Of a DNA stretch of 64,000 nucleotides, positions 35,945-46,439 are shown piece by piece (position 1 is the first letter of the stretch; each line of letters starts with the position of its first letter). The notes beneath the pieces were generated by a model, which saw only the letters and a list, made by a program, of their open reading frames with translations, did no database searches and was not told the DNA's origin. The DNA is from Parus major. Its lineage: Eukaryota > Chordata > Aves > Passeriformes > Paridae. The stretch lies in assembly GCF_001522545.3 (NCBI RefSeq), contig NC_031776.1, positions 35,987,049-36,051,048 of the forward strand, read 5' to 3'. The position numbers and the translations under genes were made by a program.

Positions 35945-37710
35945 CAGGGACACTCCCGACGGCTGCGCTTGCACAGCTCCAAAGATCCCCGTGTTTAGCT
36001 CGGCACCGACGTTTGGATGAAAGCTGCAGCTGGGAAATGTAATTTGGGTATAAAAACCTCGCAGCCCGAGAGAAAGTCACCCCAGCGGGGAGGAAAAAGG
36101 ATATTGACATTTATAGAAACATCATTCATTCTTATTTTTCATCCCTAAAACCAAACTCCAGCCTTTAAAGCACCAGTGCTGCTTTAAAATTCAACAGGGT
36201 AATGATCACAAGGCGTAATTCACGAGGGACAAAAGCAAGACATTTACAGACATTGTCTTTAAAATGTAAAAATCTAATTTATTTTCTGGGTTTTAAAAGC
36301 TGCAGCTTCTCACTACTCCTTGTGAGTGACACCTTATGAGAATTTAAAGCTTTTTCCTTCTTAGGGATTTACTTCTCAATATTTTATCGCTGAGATACAG
36401 TTGAAATTCATCACATTTTTTACCTTGCTCAGGTTTTTTCCCCCTTTCTTTTTAAGGTGTTTGGTCTTAGCAAGTTTTTGAGAGTGCAAAAGTGCACAAT
36501 CTCCACAAATTCTTCAGCACTAATTTGTTTGGAGTAATTATTGTTATTTTACAATGGTCAGGTAATCAGTCCCTGCCTTTGCACGCCCTAAACAGTGAGA
36601 GGTGCTACAGTCACATGTATCTCACTCGACAGCAAATTCAAAATAAACCGTGGTGTTTGCAGCCCTTTATTTTTCCATATTCAACATTTCTCCATTGCCA
36701 ATTAACAGTTTGTCTGGAATAATAATCCCTGAGGTATTTTTGCAGTGCTCTTCTCAGTGCACTCTCCCTGCCTATCAAGATGTCAAATACCCTGAAAATA
36801 AATTATTTTCAATGTCAGGCTCATGTTAGTTTGGAGTTAAGATTGTTGGGGCCAAACATTTCAGCCCACAAGTGTGGCAAAAGTGCTAACTCAGAAGAGG
36901 ATTTGTTTTCCAAGCATGACAGCAGAAAAGACAAAACATTCCTCCTTGGAAAATTACTCTCTCCAAGCCCTCCCAGCCCCAGCCTGGGATCACCAGATCC
37001 CTCGGGGCTCTTACAAAACCAGGTACAGCATCAGCTCAATCCCTGTTTAAAATAACCAAAATCACAAACAAAAATGAGGAAGAAATTTAATTGCAGAAAC
37101 AAATATTAAAATCAAACAATAAAGCAGGCTATGATTAGGCAGAAGCCCAACAGCTCAATGCAGCAAATGCCAGAGCATTTCTTAAGTGCAATTTCTTGGT
37201 TTTGCATGCCCCGTTTCCTATTTTAATTCTATCACTAATTTGATAAGGTGGCTTTTATGAAATGACAGGATTCTTTCAGATATTTGAGTTCTGGTGGCGC
37301 TCAGCAACCTCAGCAGGACTGGAGCTGTGTCAGAGCTACCTTCTGAAGCTCTGGCACGTCAAAAAAGCGGGACTGTGAGGAGGCTTAGATTGGGATTAAA
37401 TATGGCTTTTGTATCCAGAATGCAAGGAATAATCCACTCATCCCACTGTGGAGTATTTTAAAATCTGCAAGGTATAAAATATGCAAAGTTTCAGAAAATC
37501 TGAGATTGTGTTTCAGGGGCTGCTGAAGGCTTGGTCTGTGCCTTTAATCTGCAACACAGGCAGGGAGTTTTGCCGACTTCCTATGCAAAGCCAGTGCCAC
37601 AACACAGATCAGAAAGGCAGGGATTGCTCTTTCACAGTAGCAATTTCAGAACATGAAAGCACAGTATTTACACAAATTCCTGTGCCTCTGAGGAACAAAA
37701 CCTCCGAACT
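35945..37710. other. Interval between RBM43 upstream region and NMI 3' end
   Basis: A/T-rich unique sequence that probably holds the NMI 3' UTR on the minus strand. Candidate minus-strand poly-A signals occur (ATTAAA near 37545 and 37223, AATAAA near 36668), but the one used cannot be chosen. Confidence 0.4.
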
Positions 37711-37932
37711 TCACGAGTCCCCTTTGGTTTCAGAGGTGGCATTCCCAGTATCCTCCTCAAAACAAACATAGGCTTCTCTCTTGGAGGTGAATTTGATTTC
37801 CTCTATCTCGCCCCCACTGTTGGTTGGCTTTTGGAAGTGAATTTCAATCATGTCCTGCACACTTTCTTCATTCTCTTCCACCTCTGGGATTCCTTTCAGC
37901 AGAATGGTCTTCTTGGAAACCCTGCAGAATGC
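37711..37932 (-). CDS. NMI: NMI terminal coding exon
   Basis: The exon follows TTTCCTCCCCAG and reads from AFCRVSKKTILLKG to the TGA at 37713-37711. It contains HFQKPTNSGGEIEEIKF, matching human HFQRAKNGGGEVDVV. About 13 residues follow FEE, where the human protein stops, so the C-terminus is extended. Confidence 0.93.
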   Translation of the reverse strand, partial: AFCRVSKKTILLKGIPEVEENEESVQDMIEIHFQKPTNSGGEIEEIKFTSKREAYVCFEEDTGNATSETKGDS

Positions 37933-40900
37933 CTGGGGAGGAAATAACAAACCAGGATTATGCAGCAGCTGTGCATCCAAAGGAACTTCCAGAGATGGGA
38001 ATTAAATTCCTCGCTCAGGCGTGGCTGGGATCTCTGATGAGGTGAAGACTTTAATAATGGGAATTTCTCTGGGAAGAGCAGGAATCCTGGATTCACACAA
38101 TGAAGGGTCTGGAGGGGCTGTGGAGGAGCAGGTGAGGGCACTTGGTTTGTTGGAGGAGAGTGAGGGGAGACTCAGCCCAGCTTGGAGCTTCCTCCTGAGA
38201 GGCAGCTCCAATCTCTGCTCTCTGTGACCCAGGGAACAGCTGGAGCTGGGCCAGGGCAGGTTTAGGTTGGATTTCAGGGAAAGGATTTTTCCCCAGAGGG
38301 TGCTGAGGCTCCCCAGGGAATGAGCACATTCCCAAGGCTGCCAGAGCTCCAGGAGTGTTTGGACAGCGCTGCCAGGAATGCCCAGGGTGGGATTTTGGGG
38401 TGTCTGTGCAGGGCCAGGAGCTGGATCCACGATCCTGTGGGTTCCTCCCAGCTCAGGATATTCCCTGATTCCATAATTCTGAGCCCACACCTTAACTGGT
38501 CTGTCCTGCACTCCTTAATGCAGCCACACTCTGGATTTGGGGATCTCTGACAGCAGCAGCCCATAAAATAAAATCCCTGCCAGGACTCGCCCCAGACCTG
38601 CAGAGAACCCTGCTGGGTGTCTGCACACTGCAGCCCACGCCTTAATTACAAGGGCCTAATTATATACACAATGCTGACCTGATCACCATCTACTCATAAA
38701 GCAGCAGCCAAGTGGAGGGAGAATGTGATGAGCCAGCTCTGTGTGACGGAGGCAGAGTTTGGGCTGAATGAAGGAGTGAAATCAAGGAATGAATGAGCAA
38801 ATGTTGCATTTGCTGGGACTCAGGGATCCTGACAGAGCTTTGTGACTTTGGAGAACTTTGTGCTCAACCTCCTTCCCAAACAGCCCAGCACAGCCATGTG
38901 GGGAGTGCTGAGATAATTCCATCAAGGAAAGACAAGCACAGCCTTTAAAAATAAAATACAGCTTCCACACTTGAGCTCAGCAGCCTATTTCACACTCACA
39001 CTCGCTGTTCAGTTCACACAAAAGGAGTGAAAATTCTGCCCATTCTCCCATTTCCCATTTATCTGTTCTGTCAGCCTGGAGTAGATTCTTTTACCTGAAA
39101 CTTCTTCAAGTGAAAATCAAGATCTGGGGAGACAGAAAGGATGGACCACCTGCCTTCTGTACAGAAGCAGTGGTTAATATGTCCCACAAACTTGTAGCTC
39201 GCTGTAAGAGAGCAAGAACAAACCCCCAGTTAATTATTTAATATAATTGAACCAGTATTTTATAAACATTTCGAAGACCAGACTCATCTCTGTGAATGTA
39301 GAAACTGATGGAGGATGGCACACTTGTAGATTCTTCATGTGCATTCTGCAAAATGTTTATTTGGCACTTCCAAAAAAAAAAATAGTAACATCATTAAATG
39401 CCCACAAAAGCTCTGAAATAAATCTAAAACAGCTGCTCTAAGTGGATGTGGCTCCACTGATCATGGAATTCCTTCCAGTTGGGCAACAGGAAGCCAACTT
39501 CACTGTCATGCAACAGGAGCTAAAATCAAACACTTTCCTGATTTTCTGTTTGCAATGTGTCTGGCAATGCAGAGGGAAAAAAAACAGCTTTTTTGGAGAA
39601 GTTCTGAAAGAAAGCTTATGAACTGGGAGCAGGTTTTGTTTGCTCAAAGAGGATGTAATGAAAAATTGCTTTATTTCCCCACATCTCCGAGGGATCCATG
39701 AAATCCCTGTGGGAAGAGTTTGCAACACTCAGTGGTTACCCCAGAATGGACAATTTGGCCCGAATTTGGGTAAGAAAATATTCCAGACTTTACCTCCGGG
39801 TTTGAGGAATGTGATGACAGCTGTCCCAGACTCCTTGTTGTAAGTCACATTTTCTATTTCTCCTCCTCCTTCTGCCTGCTTAGTTTTGTAGAAATGCAGC
39901 TCCAGTTTGTCTCTCATCCAATCTTCAGGAATGGGAAGCTCAGGGATTTCTGAAACGTTGATCTTCTTTCCAGAGACAGTGACATGGAGCTAAAAACATC
40001 AAATTTTTGTGCATTTTTTGACTGAAAACACTGAAGGAAAAAAAAGAGCTTACAGCATTTAAAGAACTCAGATGTTTAGAGCTGCCTATTTCAGTTGTTT
40101 ACCTCAAAACAGAATCCCATGTCAAGTTGAAAAGACTCCACTGTCACATTTGCTGTTGTGCTGTCCAGGTTCACACAGTGCTTGCTCATCTTTGTCAGCC
40201 TCTGGGCAACTGAGAGAAATCAGATGTGAAAATCATTGTTTAATCATTGTAAACCCCAAATTATTCCCCAGTCTCTTAAAAAAATATCTCCTTTTGCATC
40301 AGTAAAGGAGAAATAAATAATAATTAGGCATCTAGATCCTAAGCATCCATGTCTATTGCCAAAATCTCTGTGGTTTTATGTAGGCCAAATAATATACTAA
40401 CAAAGTATTATATCAACTTTAATAATAATGAACAATAAACAATATTATTAAAATATTATACAATAAATACAGCAATGGCATTATTAATTATACATATATA
40501 AATAGAATTTGAGTGAGAATAGAAAAACTTTTAAGCTGTCAAAAGATGCTCTTATTGTATAAAATATTAACACAAGGTTTTTTCCCATTCCATTCAAAAT
40601 ACCCCTGGTGGAAAACCACACCACTACCAGGTGAAATATGTCAGAGATGTTAATTTTATAATTAAAATACACATTCTACCTTCTTCATCTTCAAAAGTCA
40701 GCAGTGCCTGGTTCTGATTGAGTTGGAAGGGGACTTTTGTGGCTGCCCCAAAAACACAGTGGGTGTCCATATCCACATCTGCCCCATCATCCTTCATCTC
40801 TTCCAGGTGAATGAACTTCAATTTCATTTCTGCCACATTCTTTTTAATCTCTAACTTTAGAATTGACACAGGAAAAAGAAAATTTGACAATTACCAAAGC

Positions 40901-43900
40901 TGTATTTTTTATTCTGCTGCCTTCCATGTAATAAATGTCTGCTTGTTTTCATTCCTCTCTGCTTGTTTTCATTCCTCTCACATTTTCAGTCCCTCTTGGG
41001 TTTATTTCCATATCCTCTGCCTGCTTCAAATTGTCTTGCCAGGGAGAAAAGGAATTTCAGCTTTATTTTATGTTTAAATAAGTAGAGGTTCAAATGCTGA
41101 ACAAGTGGCCCCAGCAGTTTAAGAGGGACAAATTCAGTGGGGAGGCTCAGGTTTCCCAGAGAAGCTGTGGCTGCCTCTGGATCTCTGGAAGTGTCCAAGG
41201 CCAGCTTGGACAGGGTTTGGAGCACCCTGGAATAGTGGAAGGTGTCCCTGGGCTTGGAGTGAGATGGGATTTAAAGTCACTTCCAACCCAAACCATTCTC
41301 TGAAAATAAAAATCTGCCTTCCTAAAAGACAAATTTCCAAATATTTCACTTCCTTTACCGGATTCTTCTGGGACTTGAATTCTTCCATGTCTTCTTTGAG
41401 CTTTTCAATCTCTTTCTTCAGCTCAATGTTCTCCTGGTTTAGCAGGCCGAGTTCCAGCTACAGGCCAAAAATAGGAAATGCAAAATTAAACACTTAAATA
41501 AGGACAGAAATATATTTCAGCACAATCTGGGCAATTTCTGCCATGATGCTGCTCTTCCCTCTTCATATCCTTCTCCTTCCTCCTGTCTGCTCTGTAATTC
41601 CTTCAGAACAATGAATCCTGACTGGACACAGAGTTCTGTAATCCAGGATTTCCTGGACAGGGAATGTGACAGGATGAGAAGGAAACAGAGATGTTGTCAG
41701 CTCTGGTCAGCCACAATCAGAAGGTGCAAAGCCTGACGGTGATAATGACCTTTCCTGTGTATAAATCCAAACTTTTAAGATTAAAGAACCAAAATCAGCT
41801 TTCAGAAAAATCTCTCTGAGTGTGTTTAAGCTATTAATTATATTTGAACAGCTTGAAGCTGTAATTCCTCATCAGCAGTTTACCAAAGCTCACTGAAAGC
41901 ACCTCCTTGGCAGCCTGTGGAACCTTCTGCTGCTCCTGCACGTGGAATATTGAGGGAGTGAACCAAGGGGCTCTGGAACCAAGCAGTTCTAGAAGGAAAA
42001 ATCTTCAATCAGGGCCTGGCTCTTGCCCAGCTCACTGGGCACTTAAGAAATGCTGATCCTTTGGGTGCTGTGACCTCTCATAGAACAGGGGGTTGGCAAA
42101 GCAGTGGAATCATTTCCCTGAGCTTTATCCACTTCACCCAGACCTAAAACTCATCTGTAGGGAAGAATCTTGGAAGAGGAGGATTGGTTTTGGCAGGTTT
42201 CATCCCAAAATAGATTCAGTTTATTGCACTGGTTCTTTGCCTGCCAGTGAAAAACTAAAGTGCAGCAAAAAAATATGTGGAACATTCGACCAGGACAGCC
42301 TGCACACTGGTAAAGCCATGGAAACTGGGAATATTCCTCTCATTTTCCTATTCCACACCTCCTTCCCACCTCTCCAAACATCACCAAGCCTTCTCCGTAC
42401 CTGAAAGGTGGTAATTCTGTCCTTATGCTGTTTCTCTTGCTCCTTCAGCTCTGTCAGCCTCTTCTCTGTTTCATAACATTCTTTATTAGCAACTAATTCG
42501 GAGACAAGAAGGTCAGCTTTTACATTTTCAGCCTCTTTAACTCTTTCCTGGATAGCAAAAAAGAAAAATATTTTAAATTTTATTAAGATTTATTTCTGCA
42601 GGAACAAACGAAACCTTCAGTAAGGCCTTTGTATTTATTTACTTTTAACACTTTGGGTAAATATTAAACTTACGAGAGTGGGATCAACACAAAGTGCTGA
42701 TGAACAGAACAAATTAAACATGCTGTAAATGTGGGGGGTTTGATCTGATTTTAGAAGCATGCAGTCATCTTTATCTCCTGGCAAATTTCCATGATTCCAT
42801 GTGCTTTACAGAACTTGCCTTCCACATCCTCAGCTCTTCCTTCAGTTTTTCCATCTCTTCCCTGGATGTCCCAAGTGGATCAGCAGATAGCATACTCTGC
42901 AGAGAAAAGAGGAACCACGTTGGTTTTATCCTCTGTTGGCCAACAACTGAGACACCCCAAACAATTAAAAAAAAAATCTAAAAAATTTAAAAGTTTGAAC
43001 AAAAAAATTAAAAAATCATTCACTTAGGTCAAATAATTGAATTATTTTAATGGCTGGACAGGACAAAAATCTACTAAATTGTAGATGGCCAGCCATTATT
43101 ATTTGCTAATTATCCAACTGCTAAAACCCACAGGTTAATATTTAGGTAACTAATAAGTCAAATTGTCTCCATGTTCTCCCACACAGAACAATGCCCCTCA
43201 AACCCACAAATGTTTAATTCTGTGCTTTCTCAGCAGCTCCTCCAGGAGGAGATGTCAATAAAAAAATAAATAAAAGTGAGAATGGGATTTTGATCTTCCA
43301 AGCTTGGGGAGATTTGGATAATTAAAGGTAATACCAGGAAGGTGATAGAAGAACGATTTCAGAATTGAAATTCAGGACAGAAGTTCACAAGGAGAGAGGA
43401 AATCTCTGTTCTGTTTTGTTTCTATGGCTGCAATATTCTGCAGGAAAAAATAAAATAAAATCCAAAGAGCTCTGATGAAATATTCCCTCCCTTTTTACTC
43501 AAGATCACTTAAAGCTTGAATGGGAACCATGAAATTTAGGCATGGAAAAGGTCTAAATTAGATAATCCACGGAAAAGATCTGAATTAGATGATTTTCACA
43601 GTTCTCCTGGTAATGCTGGGTATTCTCTAAAAATAATAAAATATAAAGTATTTCTTCCAGTTTCAAATTAAGCAACAGGGAAATACCCATCTGTGTCATA
43701 ATTAAAATGGGAAAAATATTCCTTCACTCCAGGGATTGACTGCAGAGAATAAAAAGGATGCATGTGCCAACAGCTGGAAGACAGTAAGAAAAAGGATGCC
43801 TGTTTTTCAATAAAAAAATAATTTTACACAACAATTTCTGAAAGAAGCAAAAAAATAACCAAGAAAACACAAGAAATGCCAGAGAAAGTCCCATGAATAC

Positions 43901-44241
43901 CCCTTAAGCACTGCTGGAGCTGAATCCCAGGAAAAAGGATATTCCCCTAAAATCCTCCATGAAGAGAGATGAGCAAGAGAGGCAGGACAGAAAGTTCTAA
44001 GAGGATCTGTAATGCAGAACCTTGGGAAATGGGATTCTCCCTATGGAAACAGGAGGTGGAAATGAGCAACGTCCCAAGTATTAAAGGGTGGAAGAAGGTG
44101 AGACAAGCAGAAGCAGTGGTAGCACAAACCCTCAGTCAGGGATACAAAAGTCAAATACAGATTTTACTCCCAGGCACCACATCAGGAAATACTTACAAAA
44201 CCATTGTCTTTTAGAGATGATGGGGGGCTTGTAACATCCAT
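37711..44241 (-). CDS. NMI: NMI, N-myc and STAT interactor (whole coding span, 9 coding exons)
   Basis: The spliced CDS is 44241-44197, 42896-42819, 42547-42401, 41457-41359, 40854-40680, 40209-40103, 39989-39794, 39201-39095 and 37932-37711, giving 391 residues in continuous phase. Residues 28-123 are a charged coiled coil. Residues 124-217 and 218-318 are the two Nmi/IFP35 (NID) domains, and 319-391 a third partial repeat. Matches to human NMI include FEDEEVAQ, MRDKLEL, SGTAVITF and the SKKTILLKG region. NMI is an interferon-induced adaptor that binds IFI35 and STAT proteins through its coiled coil and NIDs, and it modulates cytokine signalling. Here it is longer than human NMI (307 aa), mainly in the N-terminal coiled coil, with a short C-terminal extension. 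One donor is GC rather than GT. The first exon is noncoding. Confidence 0.95.
38115..38485 (+). mobile_element. CR1-like fragment of a second subfamily, in the last NMI intron
   Basis: The sequence includes GGTTTAGGTTGGATTTCAGG, TTTTTCCCCAGAGGGTGCTG, GGCTGCCAGAGCTCCAGGAG and CTCCCAGCTCAGGATATTCC. These resemble an interspersed repeat common in songbirds that ends in a CR1-type tail. The family assignment is tentative. Confidence 0.6.
39095..39201 (-). CDS. NMI: NMI coding exon 8 (second NID, C-terminal half)
   Basis: The 107-base exon lies between CTCTTACAG and TTTCAG|GTAAAA. Only one phase is open. It encodes SYKFVGHINHCFCTEGRW and ends DLDFHLKKFQ, matching the human end HLKKYQ. Confidence 0.9.
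39794..39989 (-). CDS. NMI: NMI coding exon 7 (second NID, N-terminal half)
   Basis: The 196-base exon lies between GTTTTTAG and CCCGGAG|GTAAAG. It encodes LHVTVSGKKINVSEIPEL through MRDKLELHFYK and SGTAVITFLKPG, closely matching the human second NID. Phase is 0 to 1. Confidence 0.94.
40103..40209 (-). CDS. NMI: NMI coding exon 6 (first NID, C-terminal half)
   Basis: The 107-base exon lies between TTTCTCTCAG and TTTTGAG|GTAAAC, entering in phase 1 and leaving in phase 0. It encodes VAQRLTKMSKHCVNLD and continues to MGFCFE, matching human VAQNVVSMSKHHVQI. Confidence 0.92.
40680..40854 (-). CDS. NMI: NMI coding exon 5 (first NID, N-terminal half)
   Basis: The acceptor is TTCTAAAG at 40855; the alternative AG six bases further in would break the frame. 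The exon encodes LEIKKNVAEMKLKF through NQALLTFEDEE and ends GAAGAAG|GTAGAA in phase 1. It aligns with the human segment ending QALITFEKEE. Confidence 0.9.
41130..41303 (+). mobile_element. CR1 LINE 3' end in NMI intron
   Basis: CAGAGAAGCTGTGGCTGCC through GGTTTGGAGCACCCTGG to CCAACCCAAACCATTCTCTG. It ends only 56 bases from the donor of the 41359-41457 exon. Confidence 0.88.
41359..41457 (-). CDS. NMI: NMI coding exon 4 (coiled coil)
   Basis: The 99-base exon lies between GCCTGTAG and AATCCG|GTAAAG. It encodes 33 residues containing NIELKKEIEKL, which matches human KNIQLKKEIQKL. Phase is 0 at both ends. Confidence 0.92.
42401..42547 (-). CDS. NMI: NMI coding exon 3 (coiled coil)
   Basis: The 147-base exon lies between GCTATCCAG and TTTCAG|GTACGG. 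It encodes 49 residues starting ERVKEAENVKADLL, with leucines and charged residues spaced as in a coiled coil. Human NMI is shorter here, so this exon probably accounts for much of the length difference. Confidence 0.85.
42819..42896 (-). CDS. NMI: NMI coding exon 2, with a GC donor
   Basis: The exon follows TTTTCTCTGCAG and encodes SMLSADPLGTSREEMEKLKE and then ELRMWK, the start of the coiled coil. It ends TGGAAG|GCAAGT, an otherwise ideal donor with C in place of T. Both flanking exons join in phase 0. Confidence 0.82.
44197..44241 (-). CDS. NMI: NMI coding exon 1 (start codon)
   Basis: The exon opens at 44247 after a CTTCCCTCAG acceptor, with the ATG six bases in, at 44241-44239. It encodes MDVTSPPSSLKDNGF and ends with TTT|GTAAGTA, phase 0. 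The sequence of these 15 residues is poorly conserved with mammals, so the start is chosen from the splice context and from being the first ATG in frame. Confidence 0.8.
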
Positions 44242-44579
44242 GGAAACCTGAGGGAAGAAATGACAACATTATGTGTATTGATTGGGGATTTTTGATGCAA
44301 TGGAGTATCAGGAATGCCAGAAGCTGTGCTGAACTGAAAGAATTTTTAAACATAAATGTGTAATTTCATAGGCAAAAGTGACAGGTATTGGATATGTGAA
44401 GCCTCCTTCCTTCCAAGGAAATAAAAGCCAGAGAGTGATGTGAGGAATTCTGCGGGACACAACTCAACTTTGCTCTTCTGGTAGTTCTGTTTTTACCTTT
44501 ATGCTACTTTTGTGCAGTTACACACATGGGAACAGCCTCTATGTTCTGTGCTTGAGAGACTGGAGAAAAAAGGGACCTC

Positions 44580-44915
44580 AAAGCCCCTTCCAGAGCCTGA
44601 AGGGGCTCCAGGAGAGCTGGAGAAGGACTGGGTACAAGGGATGGAGGGACAGGACACAGGGAATGGCTCCTACTGAGAAAGAGGAGATTTGGGTGGGATT
44701 TTGGGAAGGAATTTCTGCTGGGAGCATGAGGAGGAGCTGGAATGGATTTCCCAGAGCAGCTGTGGCTGCCCCTGGATCCCTGGAAGTGTCTAAGGCCAGG
44801 CTGGATGGAGCTTGGAGCAGCCTGGGACTGTGGAAAGTGTCCCTGCCATGGCAGGGATGGCTCTGGATGAGCTTTAGTGTCCCTTTCAACCCAAACCATT
44901 CTGGGATTCTACAAA
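44580..44915 (+). mobile_element. CR1 LINE 3' end in the 5'-most NMI intron
   Basis: From AAGGGGCTCCAGGAGAGCTG through GACAGGACACAGGGAATGG to CAACCCAAACCATTCTGGG, one of the longest copies in the window. Confidence 0.9.
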
Positions 44916-45419
44916 ACCTGCTTAACACAAATGGAAACGCTTTCACACAGCAGATAATTTGAAAGCTGGAATCCGTTGCCACAACATTTTGTGCGGGGAG
45001 ATAAAAAGGAATTTGGGGGGAAGTTCCCAGGCCAGTGACCAGGGGGAGATCCCAAGGTGAAGAGGCTCCCAAGCCAAACTGTGGCTGCCAGGGCAAGGTT
45101 TGATCCTCTAAGATTTAGGCTGAATACTCCACAGGTCAGACACTCTCTGACCATAAAGTCCCAGCTGGAGCAGCCCAAATTCCCGACCCTCTCACCTCGG
45201 AATTTTCACCTTAATTCTGACCTGACACCGCCGAACCTGCTACACCCAGAGGCTTGAAACTGAGGTTATGGATCCCGGAATCCCTTTCTGCTTTGGATCG
45301 AGCAGCCAGAATTCAGAAACTTCTGTACAGTTTCCTGGGAAGAAAAAAAAAAAATAAAAATAAAAGGAAAGTGAAAGCATTAATGATCAGTACCTTCCCT
45401 TAGTTTATCCAGACTCCTC

Positions 45420-45880
45420 CACGGGATCCGAGTGGCTCCCTCACCGCTCACCTCTGGACGTACACGGCCGGGGCCGGGCTGGGGACGCGACCCGCGGCTC
45501 CTCGCAAATCTCCGGAGCCCTCCCGGGCCCTCCTTTCGCTTTCGCTTCCCGGCCGCGGCGGAGGGAGGGGCCGCAGCCCGGCCGGCCCCTCACACACCCG
45601 GGAGCCGCGGGGGTCCCGCCGGGGCACCCGGCTCCTTGTCGCTGCGCCCGTGTGGTGTGAGGGAGGCGGAGCAGCCCCGGCCGGCCCTCAAGCCGAGCCC
45701 TGGTGAGGCTCACGGGCACAAATGTGGAGAAAAAGGGGAAATCCCGGGGAGAGGCGGGGAGCGGAAGGCTGGGGAAGGGCGCTGGGGCAGCGCCCTCAGG
45801 GCGGGCATGAGGGCGGCCATCGCCTCACGGCGGAGCCGCTGCTCGCCCGGCCCGGCCGGGCTCGTCTGTGAAATCGAGTG
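45420..45880 (-). promoter_or_regulatory. CpG island, probable NMI promoter
   Basis: A dense CpG-rich stretch lies about 1.2-1.6 kb upstream of the NMI start codon. It contains an ISRE core at 45534-45543 in minus orientation. About 80 bases downstream of this, a plausible first-exon donor CCAGAG|GTGAGC occurs with its last exon base at 45452. NMI is known to be interferon-inducible, which fits. The exact transcription start is not visible, and the island may also fire in the plus direction. Confidence 0.7.
45534..45543 (-). promoter_or_regulatory. ISRE in NMI promoter
   Basis: On the minus strand this reads GAAAGCGAAA within GGGAAGCGAAAGCGAAAGG, a strong IRF/ISGF3-type element. The 10-base core is identical to the one upstream of RBM43. 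Confidence 0.7.
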
Positions 45881-45994
45881 ACACAAATTTAGCGGACTCT
45901 GCTGAATTAGTTTGTATAGTTATTTATATTTATTTTATAATTCTATGGGATTACGTGTTGTATTACAAGAAATACGGTTTCCTTCTCTGGACAG

Positions 45995-46183
45995 AAGGAG
46001 CCCTTGCGGATGGAGATGCCGGATTCCAAGGAATTAATGTATAGAAGAATTCTGGAGAACCGAATATCAGCTTGTCACCGAAATGTGACCTCTAAAGAAG
46101 TTTCTGGGGAAAATAAACCCTTTTTTGATTTCAGTGGTTATGATTTTGAGGACGAGAAAGCCGTGGGTTCTCATCCAAGGGAG
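45995..46183 (+). other. Possible unannotated exon or lncRNA exon divergent from NMI
   Basis: A plus-strand segment lies between an acceptor-like TTCTCTGGACAG and a donor-like GGGAGG|GTAAAA. It is open throughout and reads KEPLRMEMPDSKELMYRRIL and onward to KPFFDFSGYDFEDEKAV. A donor-like CCTG|GTGAGG lies upstream in the CpG island at about 45704. I do not recognise the peptide. It could be a lineage-specific exon, a lncRNA exon or chance. A CR1 copy begins immediately after it. Confidence 0.25.
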
Positions 46184-46186
46184 GGT

Positions 46187-46436
46187 AAAAGGCTGGAGGG
46201 ACAGGACACAGGGAATGGCTCCCAGTGCCAGAGGGGAGGGATGGGTGGGATATTGGGAATTGGGAATTCCTGGCTGGGCTGGAATTCCCAGAGAAGCTGT
46301 GGCTGCCCCTGGATCCCTGGAAGTGCCCAAGGCCAGGCTGGACAGGGCTTGGAGCAGCCTGGGATGGTGGGAGCTGTCCCTGCCATGGCAGGGGATGGAA
46401 CGGGATCTTAAAATCCCTTCCAATCCAAACCATTCA
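46187..46436 (+). mobile_element. CR1 LINE 3' end
   Basis: GGACAGGACACAGGGAATGG through GGCTTGGAGCAGCCTGGGAT to CAATCCAAACCATTCAATAA. Confidence 0.9.
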
Positions 46437-46439
46437 ATA

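Noticed and set aside
34971..36110. 379-codon minus-strand open frame
   Set aside because: It runs through two CR1 fragments and the CpG-rich promoter region, where stops are rare by composition. The peptide includes CR1-derived segments and matches nothing known.
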